The position numbers and the translations under genes are program-made. The notes beneath the pieces are model-generated. The model ran no database searches and was not told the DNA's origin. It was given only the letters and a program-made list of their open reading frames with translations. From positions 124,001-188,000 of the forward strand of contig DATJVR010000086.1 in the NCBI GenBank assembly GCA_035501735.1: DNA of 64,000 nt. Direction: 5' to 3'. Each line of letters starts with the position of its first letter. Within the stretch, counting starts at the first letter, position 1. Source of the stretch: PNAI01 sp035501735 (GTDB taxonomy: Bacteria; Pseudomonadota; Alphaproteobacteria; Rhizobiales; Xanthobacteraceae). Shown here piece by piece: positions 49,091-56,887 of the stretch.

Positions 49091-50155
49091 ATGACCGAGC
49101 AAAACACCGGCCTCAAAGGCGGCATGCAGCACCGCGGCCGCAAATTTCGCGGCAAGCGGCTGAAAACGACGCTGCCCCGGCCCGAACTAGTGCAGATAGC
49201 TTCGCCGCCGAAGGCCTCCGAACGCATCGCCAAGGCGATCGCGCGCGCCGGTCTTTGCTCGCGCCGCGAGGCGGAAGCCTGGATTGCGGCCGGCCGCGTC
49301 GCGGTCAACGACGCGGTGATTGCCTCGCCCGCTCTCAATGTGACGCCGCAGGACCGCATCAGCGTGGACGGCAGGCCCCTGCCCACACGCGAGCGAACCC
49401 GCCTGTTCCTGTTCCACAAGCCGCGCGGATTGCTTACCACCAGCGCCGATCCGCAAGGGCGGCCCACGATCTTCGGCGCGCTCTCGAAGGACCTGCCGCG
49501 CCTCATCAGTGTCGGCCGCCTCGATCTCAACACCGAAGGCCTGTTGCTGCTGACCAATGACGGCGGGCTTGCCCGCGCCCTCGAACTGCCATCGACCGGC
49601 TGGCTGCGGCGCTATCGCGTACGCGCCCACGGCCAAGTGACGCAGGCGCAGCTCGACATCCTGCGGCGGGGTATCACGGTCGACGGAATCCAATATGGAG
49701 CGATCGAGGCGACGCTGGAACACGCCTCCGGCTCGAATGTATGGCTTAACTTTTCCATGCGCGAGGGCAAGAACCGCGAGGTGAAGAATGTTTTGGGCGC
49801 GCTTGGTCTGCAGGTGAACCGGCTGATCCGCACGTCGTTCGGCCCGTTCCAGCTTGGCGATTTGCCGCCCGGCGCGGTGATCGAGGTGAAAACGCGGACT
49901 TTGCGCGATCAGCTCGGTGAACGCCTGATCGCGCTCTCGGGCGCGAATTTCTCCGCGCCGGTGATGAAGCGCGACGATCTGACCCTCCCGCTGCGCGAAG
50001 GTGGGGAAGGTCGGCTGGCGACGCGGAGCGATGGAAACCGGGGTGGGTTTCCCCCACCCCCGACCCCTTCCCGCCACGCGCTGCGCACGCGGGGGGAGGG
50101 GGGTCCGCGCCGCGATCACGACGGACGCGCGCAAAAGCGCAAGCGAGAGCGCTGA
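49091..50155 (+). CDS. RsuA/RluB-family pseudouridine synthase with a repeat-derived tail
   Basis: A 354-aa rRNA pseudouridine synthase. An N-terminal basic region (MQHRGRKFRGKRLKTT), an S4 domain (ERIAKAIARAGLCSRREAEA, GRVAVNDAVIASPALNV) and the synthase core with the catalytic Asp in ISVGRLDLNTEGLLLLTND are present; MREGKNREVKNVLGALGLQV is the later family motif. It is RluB/RsuA type, modifying 23S or 16S rRNA. The C-terminal ~60 residues (from about DDLTLPLREGGEGR) are translated palindromic-repeat DNA, not conserved sequence. Start ATG 49091; the stop overlaps rsmD. Confidence 0.92.
   Translation: MTEQNTGLKGGMQHRGRKFRGKRLKTTLPRPELVQIASPPKASERIAKAIARAGLCSRREAEAWIAAGRVAVNDAVIASPALNVTPQDRISVDGRPLPTRERTRLFLFHKPRGLLTTSADPQGRPTIFGALSKDLPRLISVGRLDLNTEGLLLLTNDGGLARALELPSTGWLRRYRVRAHGQVTQAQLDILRRGITVDGIQYGAIEATLEHASGSNVWLNFSMREGKNREVKNVLGALGLQVNRLIRTSFGPFQLGDLPPGAVIEVKTRTLRDQLGERLIALSGANFSAPVMKRDDLTLPLREGGEGRLATRSDGNRGGFPPPPTPSRHALRTRGEGGPRRDHDGRAQKRKRER
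49981..50108. repeat. GC-rich palindromic element inside the pseudouridine synthase gene
   Basis: The element runs from GACCCTCCCGCTGCGCGAAG through GTGGGTTTCCCCCACCCC to GCGGGGGGAGGGGGG, with long interrupted inverted repeats. Its translation (about DDLTLPLREGGEGRL... to ...PSRHALRTRGEGG) matches nothing in RsuA/RluB proteins. The style is that of the palindromic repeats common in Bradyrhizobium relatives, also seen in outline at 5407-5442. Confidence 0.7.
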
Positions 50156-50712
50156 TGCGCATCGTTGGCGGGCGATTGCGCGGGCGCATGCTCAAGCCGC
50201 CACAGTCGCAAGCCATCAGGCCGACCGCCGATCGCCTGCGCGAGTCGCTGTTCAACATTTTGGCGCACGGCTATGGCGATCCCGTCAGCGGCGCGCGCGT
50301 GCTAGATCTCTTCGCCGGGACTGGCGCGCTTGGGCTCGAAGCGCTGTCGCGTGGCGCGAGCTTCGCGCTGTTCGTCGACAATGGCGCCGAAGCCCGCGCC
50401 CTGATCCGTGCCAATGTTGAAGCGCTCGGCCTGGGCGGGGTATCGCGTATCTTTCGCCGCGACAGCACGCATCTTGGCGCCGCGCACCCAATGGAACCGT
50501 TCGGGCTCGTGTTCCTCGATCCGCCTTACGGCCAAGGCCTCGCCGAGAAAGCCATTGCGTCGGCGCGCGAAGGCGGTTGGCTCTCACCCGACGCACTGAT
50601 CGTTGTCGAGGAGGCAACGGGCGCCTTCAAGGCGCCTGCCGGATTCACGGAAATCGAACGGCGCCCCTACGACGACACCGAGCTGATTGTCCTGCGCCCG
50701 CCGCCGCCGTGA
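50155..50712 (+). CDS. rsmD: 16S rRNA (guanine-966-N2)-methyltransferase
   Basis: RsmD methylates G966 of 16S rRNA. The 185-aa class I methyltransferase has the N-terminal RIVGGRLRGRMLKPPQSQAI, RPTADRLRESLFNILAHG, the SAM motif VLDLFAGTGALGLEALSRGA and the catalytic motif FGLVFLDPPYGQGLAEKAIA (DPPY, N2-guanine type). The ATG at 50155 shares its A with the TGA of the preceding pseudouridine synthase, so both rRNA-modification genes are coupled. It ends 1 bp before the convergent Bug-type gene. Confidence 0.95.
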   Translation: MRIVGGRLRGRMLKPPQSQAIRPTADRLRESLFNILAHGYGDPVSGARVLDLFAGTGALGLEALSRGASFALFVDNGAEARALIRANVEALGLGGVSRIFRRDSTHLGAAHPMEPFGLVFLDPPYGQGLAEKAIASAREGGWLSPDALIVVEEATGAFKAPAGFTEIERRPYDDTELIVLRPPPP

Positions 50713-50713
50713 C

Positions 50714-51697
50714 TTACTGCTGCTCGATGCCGGCCGTTTTGACCACTTTGGTCCAGCGCTCGATCTCCGCCGGGACGAATTTTTCCAGATAGGCCGGCGT
50801 TCGGCGCTCCGGCGGCACGATTTCGAGGCCGAGTTCCTGCAGCCGCTTGTGGATGGCGGGATCATCAACCGTGTCGCTCATCGCCTTGTTGAGCTTTGCA
50901 ACGATCGGCGCAGGCGTTCCGGGCGGCAGGAAAAACGCATTCCACACGGTCGCTGCCACGCCGGGGAGACCCTGCTCGCCGCTGGTGGCCAGATCGGGAA
51001 TGATCGACACGCGCGCGTCCGCCATCACGGCGATGCCTTTGACGGTGTTCTGCTTCGCCTGCGCCGCGCCGGTCTGGATGGTCGCGCACATGTAGTCGAT
51101 GCGCCCGCCGATCACGTCCTGCATCGCCGGATTTTCTCCGCGATAAGGAACATGCGTGACATTGACGCCCATCGCCATGTTCAGCAGCACGCAGGGCAGA
51201 TGCGTGCCCGATCCGACGCCGGCCGAGCCGAACTGCATCTTGGCCTGGTGCTCCTTCACATACGCGATGAATTCCTTGAGATTGTTTACCGGCAAATCCT
51301 TGCGCGCGATCAGGATGCGCGGCGATTCCGTCACCAGGCCGACCGGCTGGAAATCGGTGGCTGCGTTGTACATCGGCTTCTTGTAAAGAGCCTGGCTGAA
51401 CGCATGCGTACCCGAATTGCCGATCAGGAAAGTGTAACCGTCGGGCGGCGATTTGGCCACGCGCGCGGTTCCGGCCTGGCCCGCAGCCGCGCCGACATTT
51501 TCGATCACGATCGTCTGCCCGAGCAGCTCGCTCATGCGCTGTGCCTGGATGCGGGCGCTGACATCGACGCCGCCGCCGGCCGCGAACGGCACGATGAGGG
51601 TCATCGGATGGCTGGGCCAATCCTGCGCGGTTGCAGGCGTCCCGCAAGCCAAGCTCGCCACGAGCCCGGCCGACACAACGATCAAGATTTTACGCAT
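50714..51697 (-). CDS. Bug-family (TctC-like) binding protein, second copy
   Basis: A 327-aa periplasmic receptor with a signal peptide (ILIVVSAGLVASLACGTPATA) and the Bug hallmarks: MTLIVPFAAGGGVDVSARIQ, IVIENVGAAAGQAGTARVAK, KSPPDGYTFLIGNSGTHAFS, FGSAGVGSGTHLPCVLLNMA and THVPYRGENPAMQDVIGGRI. The start at 51697 has a strong GGGAGAT ribosome site. No TctAB genes are near, so it is an orphan receptor like the one at 8385. It follows mutL with an 88-bp gap. Confidence 0.92.
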   Translation of the reverse strand: MRKILIVVSAGLVASLACGTPATAQDWPSHPMTLIVPFAAGGGVDVSARIQAQRMSELLGQTIVIENVGAAAGQAGTARVAKSPPDGYTFLIGNSGTHAFSQALYKKPMYNAATDFQPVGLVTESPRILIARKDLPVNNLKEFIAYVKEHQAKMQFGSAGVGSGTHLPCVLLNMAMGVNVTHVPYRGENPAMQDVIGGRIDYMCATIQTGAAQAKQNTVKGIAVMADARVSIIPDLATSGEQGLPGVAATVWNAFFLPPGTPAPIVAKLNKAMSDTVDDPAIHKRLQELGLEIVPPERRTPAYLEKFVPAEIERWTKVVKTAGIEQQ

Positions 51698-51785
51698 GAT
51701 GATCTCCCTGACGGCCCCACAGTCGCGCCCCTTTCGCGCCGGATCAAGCCACATTTTTGCTGCGAGTTTGCGTCCGAAAGCCGCG

Positions 51786-53603
51786 TCAGCGCCGCCCGAA
51801 CAGGCGTTCGATGTCGCTGAGCTTGAGCTCCACATAGGTCGGGCGGCCGTGGTTGCACTGGCCGGAGTTGGGCGTGTCTTCCATTTCGCGCAACAACGCG
51901 TTCATCTCCTCCGCCTTCAACCGCCGTCCCGCGCGCACCGAACCGTGACACGCCATGGTTGAGGACACGTGCAGCAGCCGACGTTCGAGCGGGAGCGCTT
52001 CGTCCCACTCCGCCATGTGTTCGGCGAGGTCGCGCACCAGCGCGCGCGCATCGATCGCGCCGAGCATAGACGGCGTCTCGCGCACCGCGACCGCTCCCGG
52101 CCCGAACGGCTCGATCAGGAGCCCGTAACGCGACAGTTCCTCGGCCCGCCCCAGCAGGCGGTCAACGTCGGCAGCGTCGAGCTCGACGATTTCCGGGATC
52201 AGCAGGATTTGACGCGCGATGCCGCGCTGATCGATCGCGGCCTTCATGCGCTCGTAAACGAGTCGCTCGTGCGCGGCATGCTGGTCGATGATGACAAGTC
52301 CGTCCCGCGTCTGCGAAACGATGTAGGTTTCGTGCACCTGCGCGCGCGCGGCGCCGAGCGGCTTCTCGACGAGATCGGCCGCGGGTTCCGCGATCTCCAC
52401 GCGCGCGGTCGCAGCCGCGCCACCGACGTGGAACTCGGCCTGCTCGTTCTCGGCCAGTCCGGTTGTCGGTGTGCCGCGTGCCGCGAACGTTCCGCCATAG
52501 GGCGCGACCGGCCGTGCCGGCGAGCGCCGCCAATCCCAGCCGCGGCGCGGTAGCGCCGCCGGCCGAAACGCCGCGATCGTCGCCGTACCTCCCGTGGTCG
52601 CCGCGCGCTGGGCATCCCGTGTCAAAGCCTCCTTCAGCGCATGCAGCAGCAGCGAGCGCAGGAGACCGTTGTCGCGGAACCGCACCTCGGTTTTGGCCGG
52701 ATGCACGTTCACGTCGACCTCGCGGGCCGGCAGCGTCACGAACAAGGCGACGATCGGATGCCGATCGCGCGGCAGATAATCCGCATAGGCCGCCCGCACC
52801 ACGCCGATCAGCAGCTTGTCGCGCACCGGCCGCCCGTTCACGAACAGATATTGCCCGAGGGCATTGGCGCGCGAGAGCGTCGGCAATCCGGCAAAGCCCT
52901 CGACCGTGACGCCATCGCGCTCGCCCCGAACTTCGACCGCGTTGGCGCGGAATTCCGCCCCCAAAATGTCGGCAAGCCGCGCCAGCCGGCCGGGTGCGCC
53001 CGGCAGCGCCGCCGCCCAAGTCACATCACGCTCCTCGCCCGTAAGCGTGAACGAAACGTCGGGCCGGCTCATCGCCAGCCGGCGCACCACTTCGCGCACC
53101 GCTTCCGCCTCGCTACGGTCGCTCTTGAGGAATTTCAGCCGCGCCGGGGTGGCAAAAAACAAGTCCTTCACCTCGACGCGCGTGCCCTGGCCGAGCGCTG
53201 CGGGCTTGACCGGCGATTTCACGCCGCCTTCGACCGCGATCGTCCACGCATGCGGCTCGCGCGCGTGCCGTGTCGTGATGGCGAGCCGCGCCACCGCGCC
53301 GATCGACGGCAGCGCTTCGCCGCGAAATCCCAAGGTGCGGATCTGCAAAAGATCGTCGTCGGCGAGCTTCGACGTGGCATGCCGCTCGACCGCCAGCGCG
53401 AGATCGGCCGCCGTCATGCCCTCGCCGTCGTCGGTGACGCGGATCAACCGCCGCCCGCCGCCGTCCGTCGCGATCTCGATGCGGCTTGCCCCCGCGTCGA
53501 GCGCGTTCTCGATCAGCTCCTTGACCACGCTCGCCGGCCGCTCGACCACCTCGCCGGCGGCGATGCGATTGATGATGGTTTCGGGCAGCTGGCGAACGGG
53601 CAT
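51786..53603 (-). CDS. mutL: DNA mismatch repair protein MutL (endonuclease type)
   Basis: MutL links MutS mismatch recognition to strand incision. The 605-aa sequence has the N-terminal GHKL ATPase (IINRIAAGEVVERPASVVKE, LIENALDAGASRIEI, DDGEGM, TLGFRGEALPSIGAVA) and a C-terminal dimerisation/endonuclease domain. The latter carries DQHAAHERLVYE, which fits the metal-endonuclease motif DQHA-x2-E-x4-E, plus ACHGSVRAGR and CNHGRPTY. Nicking MutL of this type fits a lineage without MutH. The middle linker is Ala/Arg/Pro-rich. Its start lies 81 bp after arfB. Confidence 0.96.
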   Translation of the reverse strand: MPVRQLPETIINRIAAGEVVERPASVVKELIENALDAGASRIEIATDGGGRRLIRVTDDGEGMTAADLALAVERHATSKLADDDLLQIRTLGFRGEALPSIGAVARLAITTRHAREPHAWTIAVEGGVKSPVKPAALGQGTRVEVKDLFFATPARLKFLKSDRSEAEAVREVVRRLAMSRPDVSFTLTGEERDVTWAAALPGAPGRLARLADILGAEFRANAVEVRGERDGVTVEGFAGLPTLSRANALGQYLFVNGRPVRDKLLIGVVRAAYADYLPRDRHPIVALFVTLPAREVDVNVHPAKTEVRFRDNGLLRSLLLHALKEALTRDAQRAATTGGTATIAAFRPAALPRRGWDWRRSPARPVAPYGGTFAARGTPTTGLAENEQAEFHVGGAAATARVEIAEPAADLVEKPLGAARAQVHETYIVSQTRDGLVIIDQHAAHERLVYERMKAAIDQRGIARQILLIPEIVELDAADVDRLLGRAEELSRYGLLIEPFGPGAVAVRETPSMLGAIDARALVRDLAEHMAEWDEALPLERRLLHVSSTMACHGSVRAGRRLKAEEMNALLREMEDTPNSGQCNHGRPTYVELKLSDIERLFGRR

Positions 53604-53684
53604 GGCTCGGCCTGATTCGGTTTCAAGGCGAAATCTACCGGGCCAATGTGGCGATCACGAGGGTGGGTGCGAAAAATGCCCCCG

Positions 53685-54107
53685 TTATTCGAACGACGGC
53701 TTCGCCTGCCGCAGGCGCTTGATGCCGGAGCGCCGCTTCTTCGACTCAAGCCGCTCCCGCCGGGACGCCGCCGTCGGCTTTGTGGCTCGCCGCGGCACCG
53801 GCCGCACGGCAGCTTCGCGGATCATCGCCACCAGGCGTTCGCGCGCATCTTCGCGGTTTCGCTCCTGCGTGCGATGGCGCTGCGCGTTGATGACCAGCAC
53901 CCCGTCTTTCGTCATCCGTGAACCGGCGATTCGGATCAGCCGCAGCGCAACGTCATTCGGCAGCGACGGCGAGTGCCGCACGTCGAAGCGCAGCTGCACG
54001 GCGGTCGAAAGCTTGTTGACGTTCTGACCGCCAGGGCCCGAGGAACGCACGAAGCTCTCGATGAGCTCCGACTCGTCGATGCTGATCGTATCGGTGACGC
54101 GGATCAT
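53685..54107 (-). CDS. arfB: Alternative ribosome-rescue peptidyl-tRNA hydrolase
   Basis: ArfB (YaeJ) releases peptides from stalled, non-stop ribosomes. The 140-aa sequence has the catalytic GGQ in FVRSSGPGGQNVNKLSTAV and a long basic C-terminal tail (RRATKPTAASRRERLESKKR, RSGIKRLRQAKPSFE) that enters the empty mRNA tunnel. It lacks the codon-recognition domains of RF1/RF2. I use the ATG at 54107; a GTG at 54113 overlaps the pgi stop (GTGA). It therefore sits directly behind pgi and before mutL on the same strand. Confidence 0.93.
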   Translation of the reverse strand: MIRVTDTISIDESELIESFVRSSGPGGQNVNKLSTAVQLRFDVRHSPSLPNDVALRLIRIAGSRMTKDGVLVINAQRHRTQERNREDARERLVAMIREAAVRPVPRRATKPTAASRRERLESKKRRSGIKRLRQAKPSFE

Positions 54108-54109
54108 GC

Positions 54110-55432
54110 TCACGCACCCGTGAGATAACGCTTCGCCAGCACCTTGCCTTCTTCCACCGCTGGCTGGTCGAACGGGTCGACGCCGATCAGATGTGCGGCG
54201 ATGATCGTTTCCAGCATGAAATGCATGAGCAATTCGCCGAGGTTCGCTTCGTCGAGCCGGTCGAGATGAATGGTCCGCACCGGGCAGCCGTTCTTCGCGA
54301 GGGTTTCGGCAGTCGCCCGCGCCTGCGCAGCAATCAACTCTCCAACGGTTTTGCCGCCGAATTCCGGCTCGCCGGCAAGGACCGAGAGGTCCGCGACCAT
54401 GCGCGGTCCTCCTTTTCCTTCGCCCGCTGAAACCAAGGTGAATAGCTTGTCGCGCGGTCCGCCGATGAACAGCTGCAACTGACTGTGCTGATCGACCGGC
54501 CCAAGCGCCGCGATCGGCGTTGTCCCCTTGCCGTTTTTGCCGAGGCTCTCGGCCCAGAGCTGCACGTACCAGCGCGCAAACCGCTCCAACTGGTCCGCAT
54601 AAGGCCACATCACAGAGATCGTTTTTTTATTATGCTGCGCGAGTGTCGCGGCAAGCGCCGCACCGACGGCCGACGGCACCTCTCGCGCGGGTCGGCCGTC
54701 GAGCACGGGGGCAAGCGCCGCCGCAGCACCGACACGGATCTGTTCGATATTCAAGGCAACCACCGCAGCCGGCAAAAGCCCGACATTCGTGAAAGCCGAA
54801 TAGCGTCCGCCGATGCCCGGATCGTGCTCGAGCATGGTGACCTGATGTGCCGCCAGCAGGTCGCGCAGGCCGTTCCGTTTGCCCGGCCTGCCAGCTTCTG
54901 TGAGACCGAATACAAGCTCCGGGATCATTTGCTCACGATTAGACTTCTTCAGAACGGAGAGAACTGCGATCGTCTGCATCAACGTTTCCGCAGTCCCTCC
55001 GGATTTCGAAATCGCGACGAAACGGGTGGTTTGGAGCGGGAACATGCGCAGCAGCCCGCCCAATGTGTCGGGGTCAAGATTGTCCAGGAAATGGATGCGA
55101 GGCTCCAAACGCAACGGAGCGATCGTCGGCACGCCGACGCTCCTGAGCTGCGCCAGGGTCTGACCGCCGAGGCTCGATCCCCCGGTGCCGAGGAACACCA
55201 CGTCGGTCGTCCCCACGCTGCACAGCCGCGCGGCGACAGCTTTGATTTCAGCGAGGTCATCGCGCTTTTCCGGCAGCTTCAGCAGCGGCAGCGTGCCATC
55301 CGCATGGCGTGCGCGCAGCGTATCGAGCGCCGCTTGCGTGCGCCCGAGCATTTCCGTGAGGGCAGGCGCAGAAACGCCTTCGGCGCCGATACGGTCCGCT
55401 TTCGCGTTCTCGATCGATTGCTTGAGCGCCAT
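54110..55432 (-). CDS. pgi: Glucose-6-phosphate isomerase
   Basis: Pgi interconverts glucose-6-phosphate and fructose-6-phosphate. The 440-aa protein is shorter than the E. coli enzyme (about 549 aa) but keeps the core: DVVFLGTGGSSLGGQTLAQL, RFVAISKSGGTAETLMQTIA, YADQLERFARWYVQLWAESL (active-site Glu region), VDQHSQLQLFIGGPRDKLFT and DPFDQPAVEEGKVLAKRYL (late catalytic Lys). The GGRYSAFTNVGLLPA region also fits. A 102-bp gap separates it from the M16 pair; it ends abutting arfB. Confidence 0.93.
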   Translation of the reverse strand: MALKQSIENAKADRIGAEGVSAPALTEMLGRTQAALDTLRARHADGTLPLLKLPEKRDDLAEIKAVAARLCSVGTTDVVFLGTGGSSLGGQTLAQLRSVGVPTIAPLRLEPRIHFLDNLDPDTLGGLLRMFPLQTTRFVAISKSGGTAETLMQTIAVLSVLKKSNREQMIPELVFGLTEAGRPGKRNGLRDLLAAHQVTMLEHDPGIGGRYSAFTNVGLLPAAVVALNIEQIRVGAAAALAPVLDGRPAREVPSAVGAALAATLAQHNKKTISVMWPYADQLERFARWYVQLWAESLGKNGKGTTPIAALGPVDQHSQLQLFIGGPRDKLFTLVSAGEGKGGPRMVADLSVLAGEPEFGGKTVGELIAAQARATAETLAKNGCPVRTIHLDRLDEANLGELLMHFMLETIIAAHLIGVDPFDQPAVEEGKVLAKRYLTGA

Positions 55433-55534
55433 TCCGCTCTCCGCATCATCCTCGTTTCACCGAGGTGAGCGGCAAATTGTCATGATCGGACGGAAGTTGC
55501 TAGGGCGCAGTCCGGCGAAGAGATGAAGAGATAG

Positions 55535-56887
55535 CTAGTGGGTTCCGGCTTCCTTCGAGCTGAGGCCCTTCGGCCGTCCGACCACGGTGACCAGGAACTC
55601 GCCTTCGAACAGACGTTTGGCTACGCGTTTCGCATCTGCGAGCGTGACTGCATCGATCTGCTTGTTGCGCTGATTGATGTAGTCGATGCCCAGGTCGTCG
55701 AGCTGGATTTGCAGCAATTGCCCGGCGATCTTGCTCGATGTGTCGAAGCGCAGCGCGTACGAGCCTTTCAGGTACGCCTTGGCCTTGGCAAGCTCCGCCG
55801 CGGTCGGCCCTTCTTCCGCCAGCCTGCGGGTTTCCTTTTCGATGATACTCAACGTTTCGCCTGCCTGGTCCCCGCTGGTCGCCGTGCCGGCCATCACCAG
55901 GGCGGTGTGGTCGAGCGGCAGGAGGTAGGAATAGACCCCATAGGCGAGCCCGCGCTTCTCGCGCACCTCTTCGTAGAGCCGCGAGGTGAACGAGCCGCCG
56001 CCGAGGATATGGTTGACGACGTACGCGGCCATGAAGTCGGGATCCTTGCGGGCAAGCCCGGCGCCGCCGAACGTGAGCACCGCTTGCGGTACATCGAGGT
56101 CGACCACGATACGGCGGCCGGCAGCCTGCATTTTCACCGCCGAAACCGGATTGAGCTCCGCTTTCTCCGGCAGTCCACCGAAAACCTGATCCAGCACCTT
56201 GCCGAGAGTGGCGGCATCGATATCGCCGACCACCGCCACTTTCAGCGTATTGCGCGCGAATACGCGCCGCGCATAGGTCTTGAGATCCTCCGCCGTGATC
56301 TGTGGCACCGATTCGAGCGTGCCGTTCGTCGGCCGGCCGTAAGGGTGATTGGGAAACGCGGTCTTCCACCACATGCGCGTGGCGATATCGTTGGGGCTCG
56401 TGGTCTCGCGCCGAAGCCCGGCGAGCACTTGTGCGCGCGCGCGCTCGACCGCATCGGCATCGAATCGCGGCGCGGTCACGGCGAGTCGGAGCAGATCGAA
56501 GCCTTGCGCCTGCCACTCCTTGAGCATCCGCACCGAACCGAGCACATGGCTGCGGCCGGTCGAGAACCGCATTTCGATGGCATATTCCTCGAGTTTTTGC
56601 TGGAACGCTTTGGCATCGAGTTCGCCGGCGCCGTCATCGAGCAGCGCCGTCGTCATATAGCCGACGCCCGGCTTGCTGTCCGGATCCTGATCGCCGCCGC
56701 CTTGGAACGCAAAATCCATGGCGATCAGCGGCACGGCTGAATCGTGGACCAGCCAGGCCTCGATGCCGCCGGGCGACACCACGCGTTCGATGGTGGTCGC
56801 GTTAGCCGCCGGCTGCGCGCCCAGCAAGGCCAAAACGAGGGCAGCGGCGCCCAGAATGCGGGATGGACGGAAGGGATGGTTGGTCAC
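55535..56887 (-). CDS. M16-family peptidase subunit lacking the zinc motif
   Basis: A 450-aa secreted M16-fold protein with a signal peptide (ILGAAALVLALLGAQPAANA). The N-terminal position of HxxEH reads PGVGYMTTALLDDGAGELD, so the metal ligands are gone. The later M16 motif is kept: NHPYGRPTNGTLESVPQI, AYVVNHILGGGSFTSRLYEE and REKRGLAYGVYSYLLPLD. It is the inactive subunit of a two-protein M16B peptidase, partnered with the active gene at 56884 (the two overlap by ATGA). The pair resembles mitochondrial processing peptidase alpha/beta in division of labour. Confidence 0.9.
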   Translation of the reverse strand: MTNHPFRPSRILGAAALVLALLGAQPAANATTIERVVSPGGIEAWLVHDSAVPLIAMDFAFQGGGDQDPDSKPGVGYMTTALLDDGAGELDAKAFQQKLEEYAIEMRFSTGRSHVLGSVRMLKEWQAQGFDLLRLAVTAPRFDADAVERARAQVLAGLRRETTSPNDIATRMWWKTAFPNHPYGRPTNGTLESVPQITAEDLKTYARRVFARNTLKVAVVGDIDAATLGKVLDQVFGGLPEKAELNPVSAVKMQAAGRRIVVDLDVPQAVLTFGGAGLARKDPDFMAAYVVNHILGGGSFTSRLYEEVREKRGLAYGVYSYLLPLDHTALVMAGTATSGDQAGETLSIIEKETRRLAEEGPTAAELAKAKAYLKGSYALRFDTSSKIAGQLLQIQLDDLGIDYINQRNKQIDAVTLADAKRVAKRLFEGEFLVTVVGRPKGLSSKEAGTH

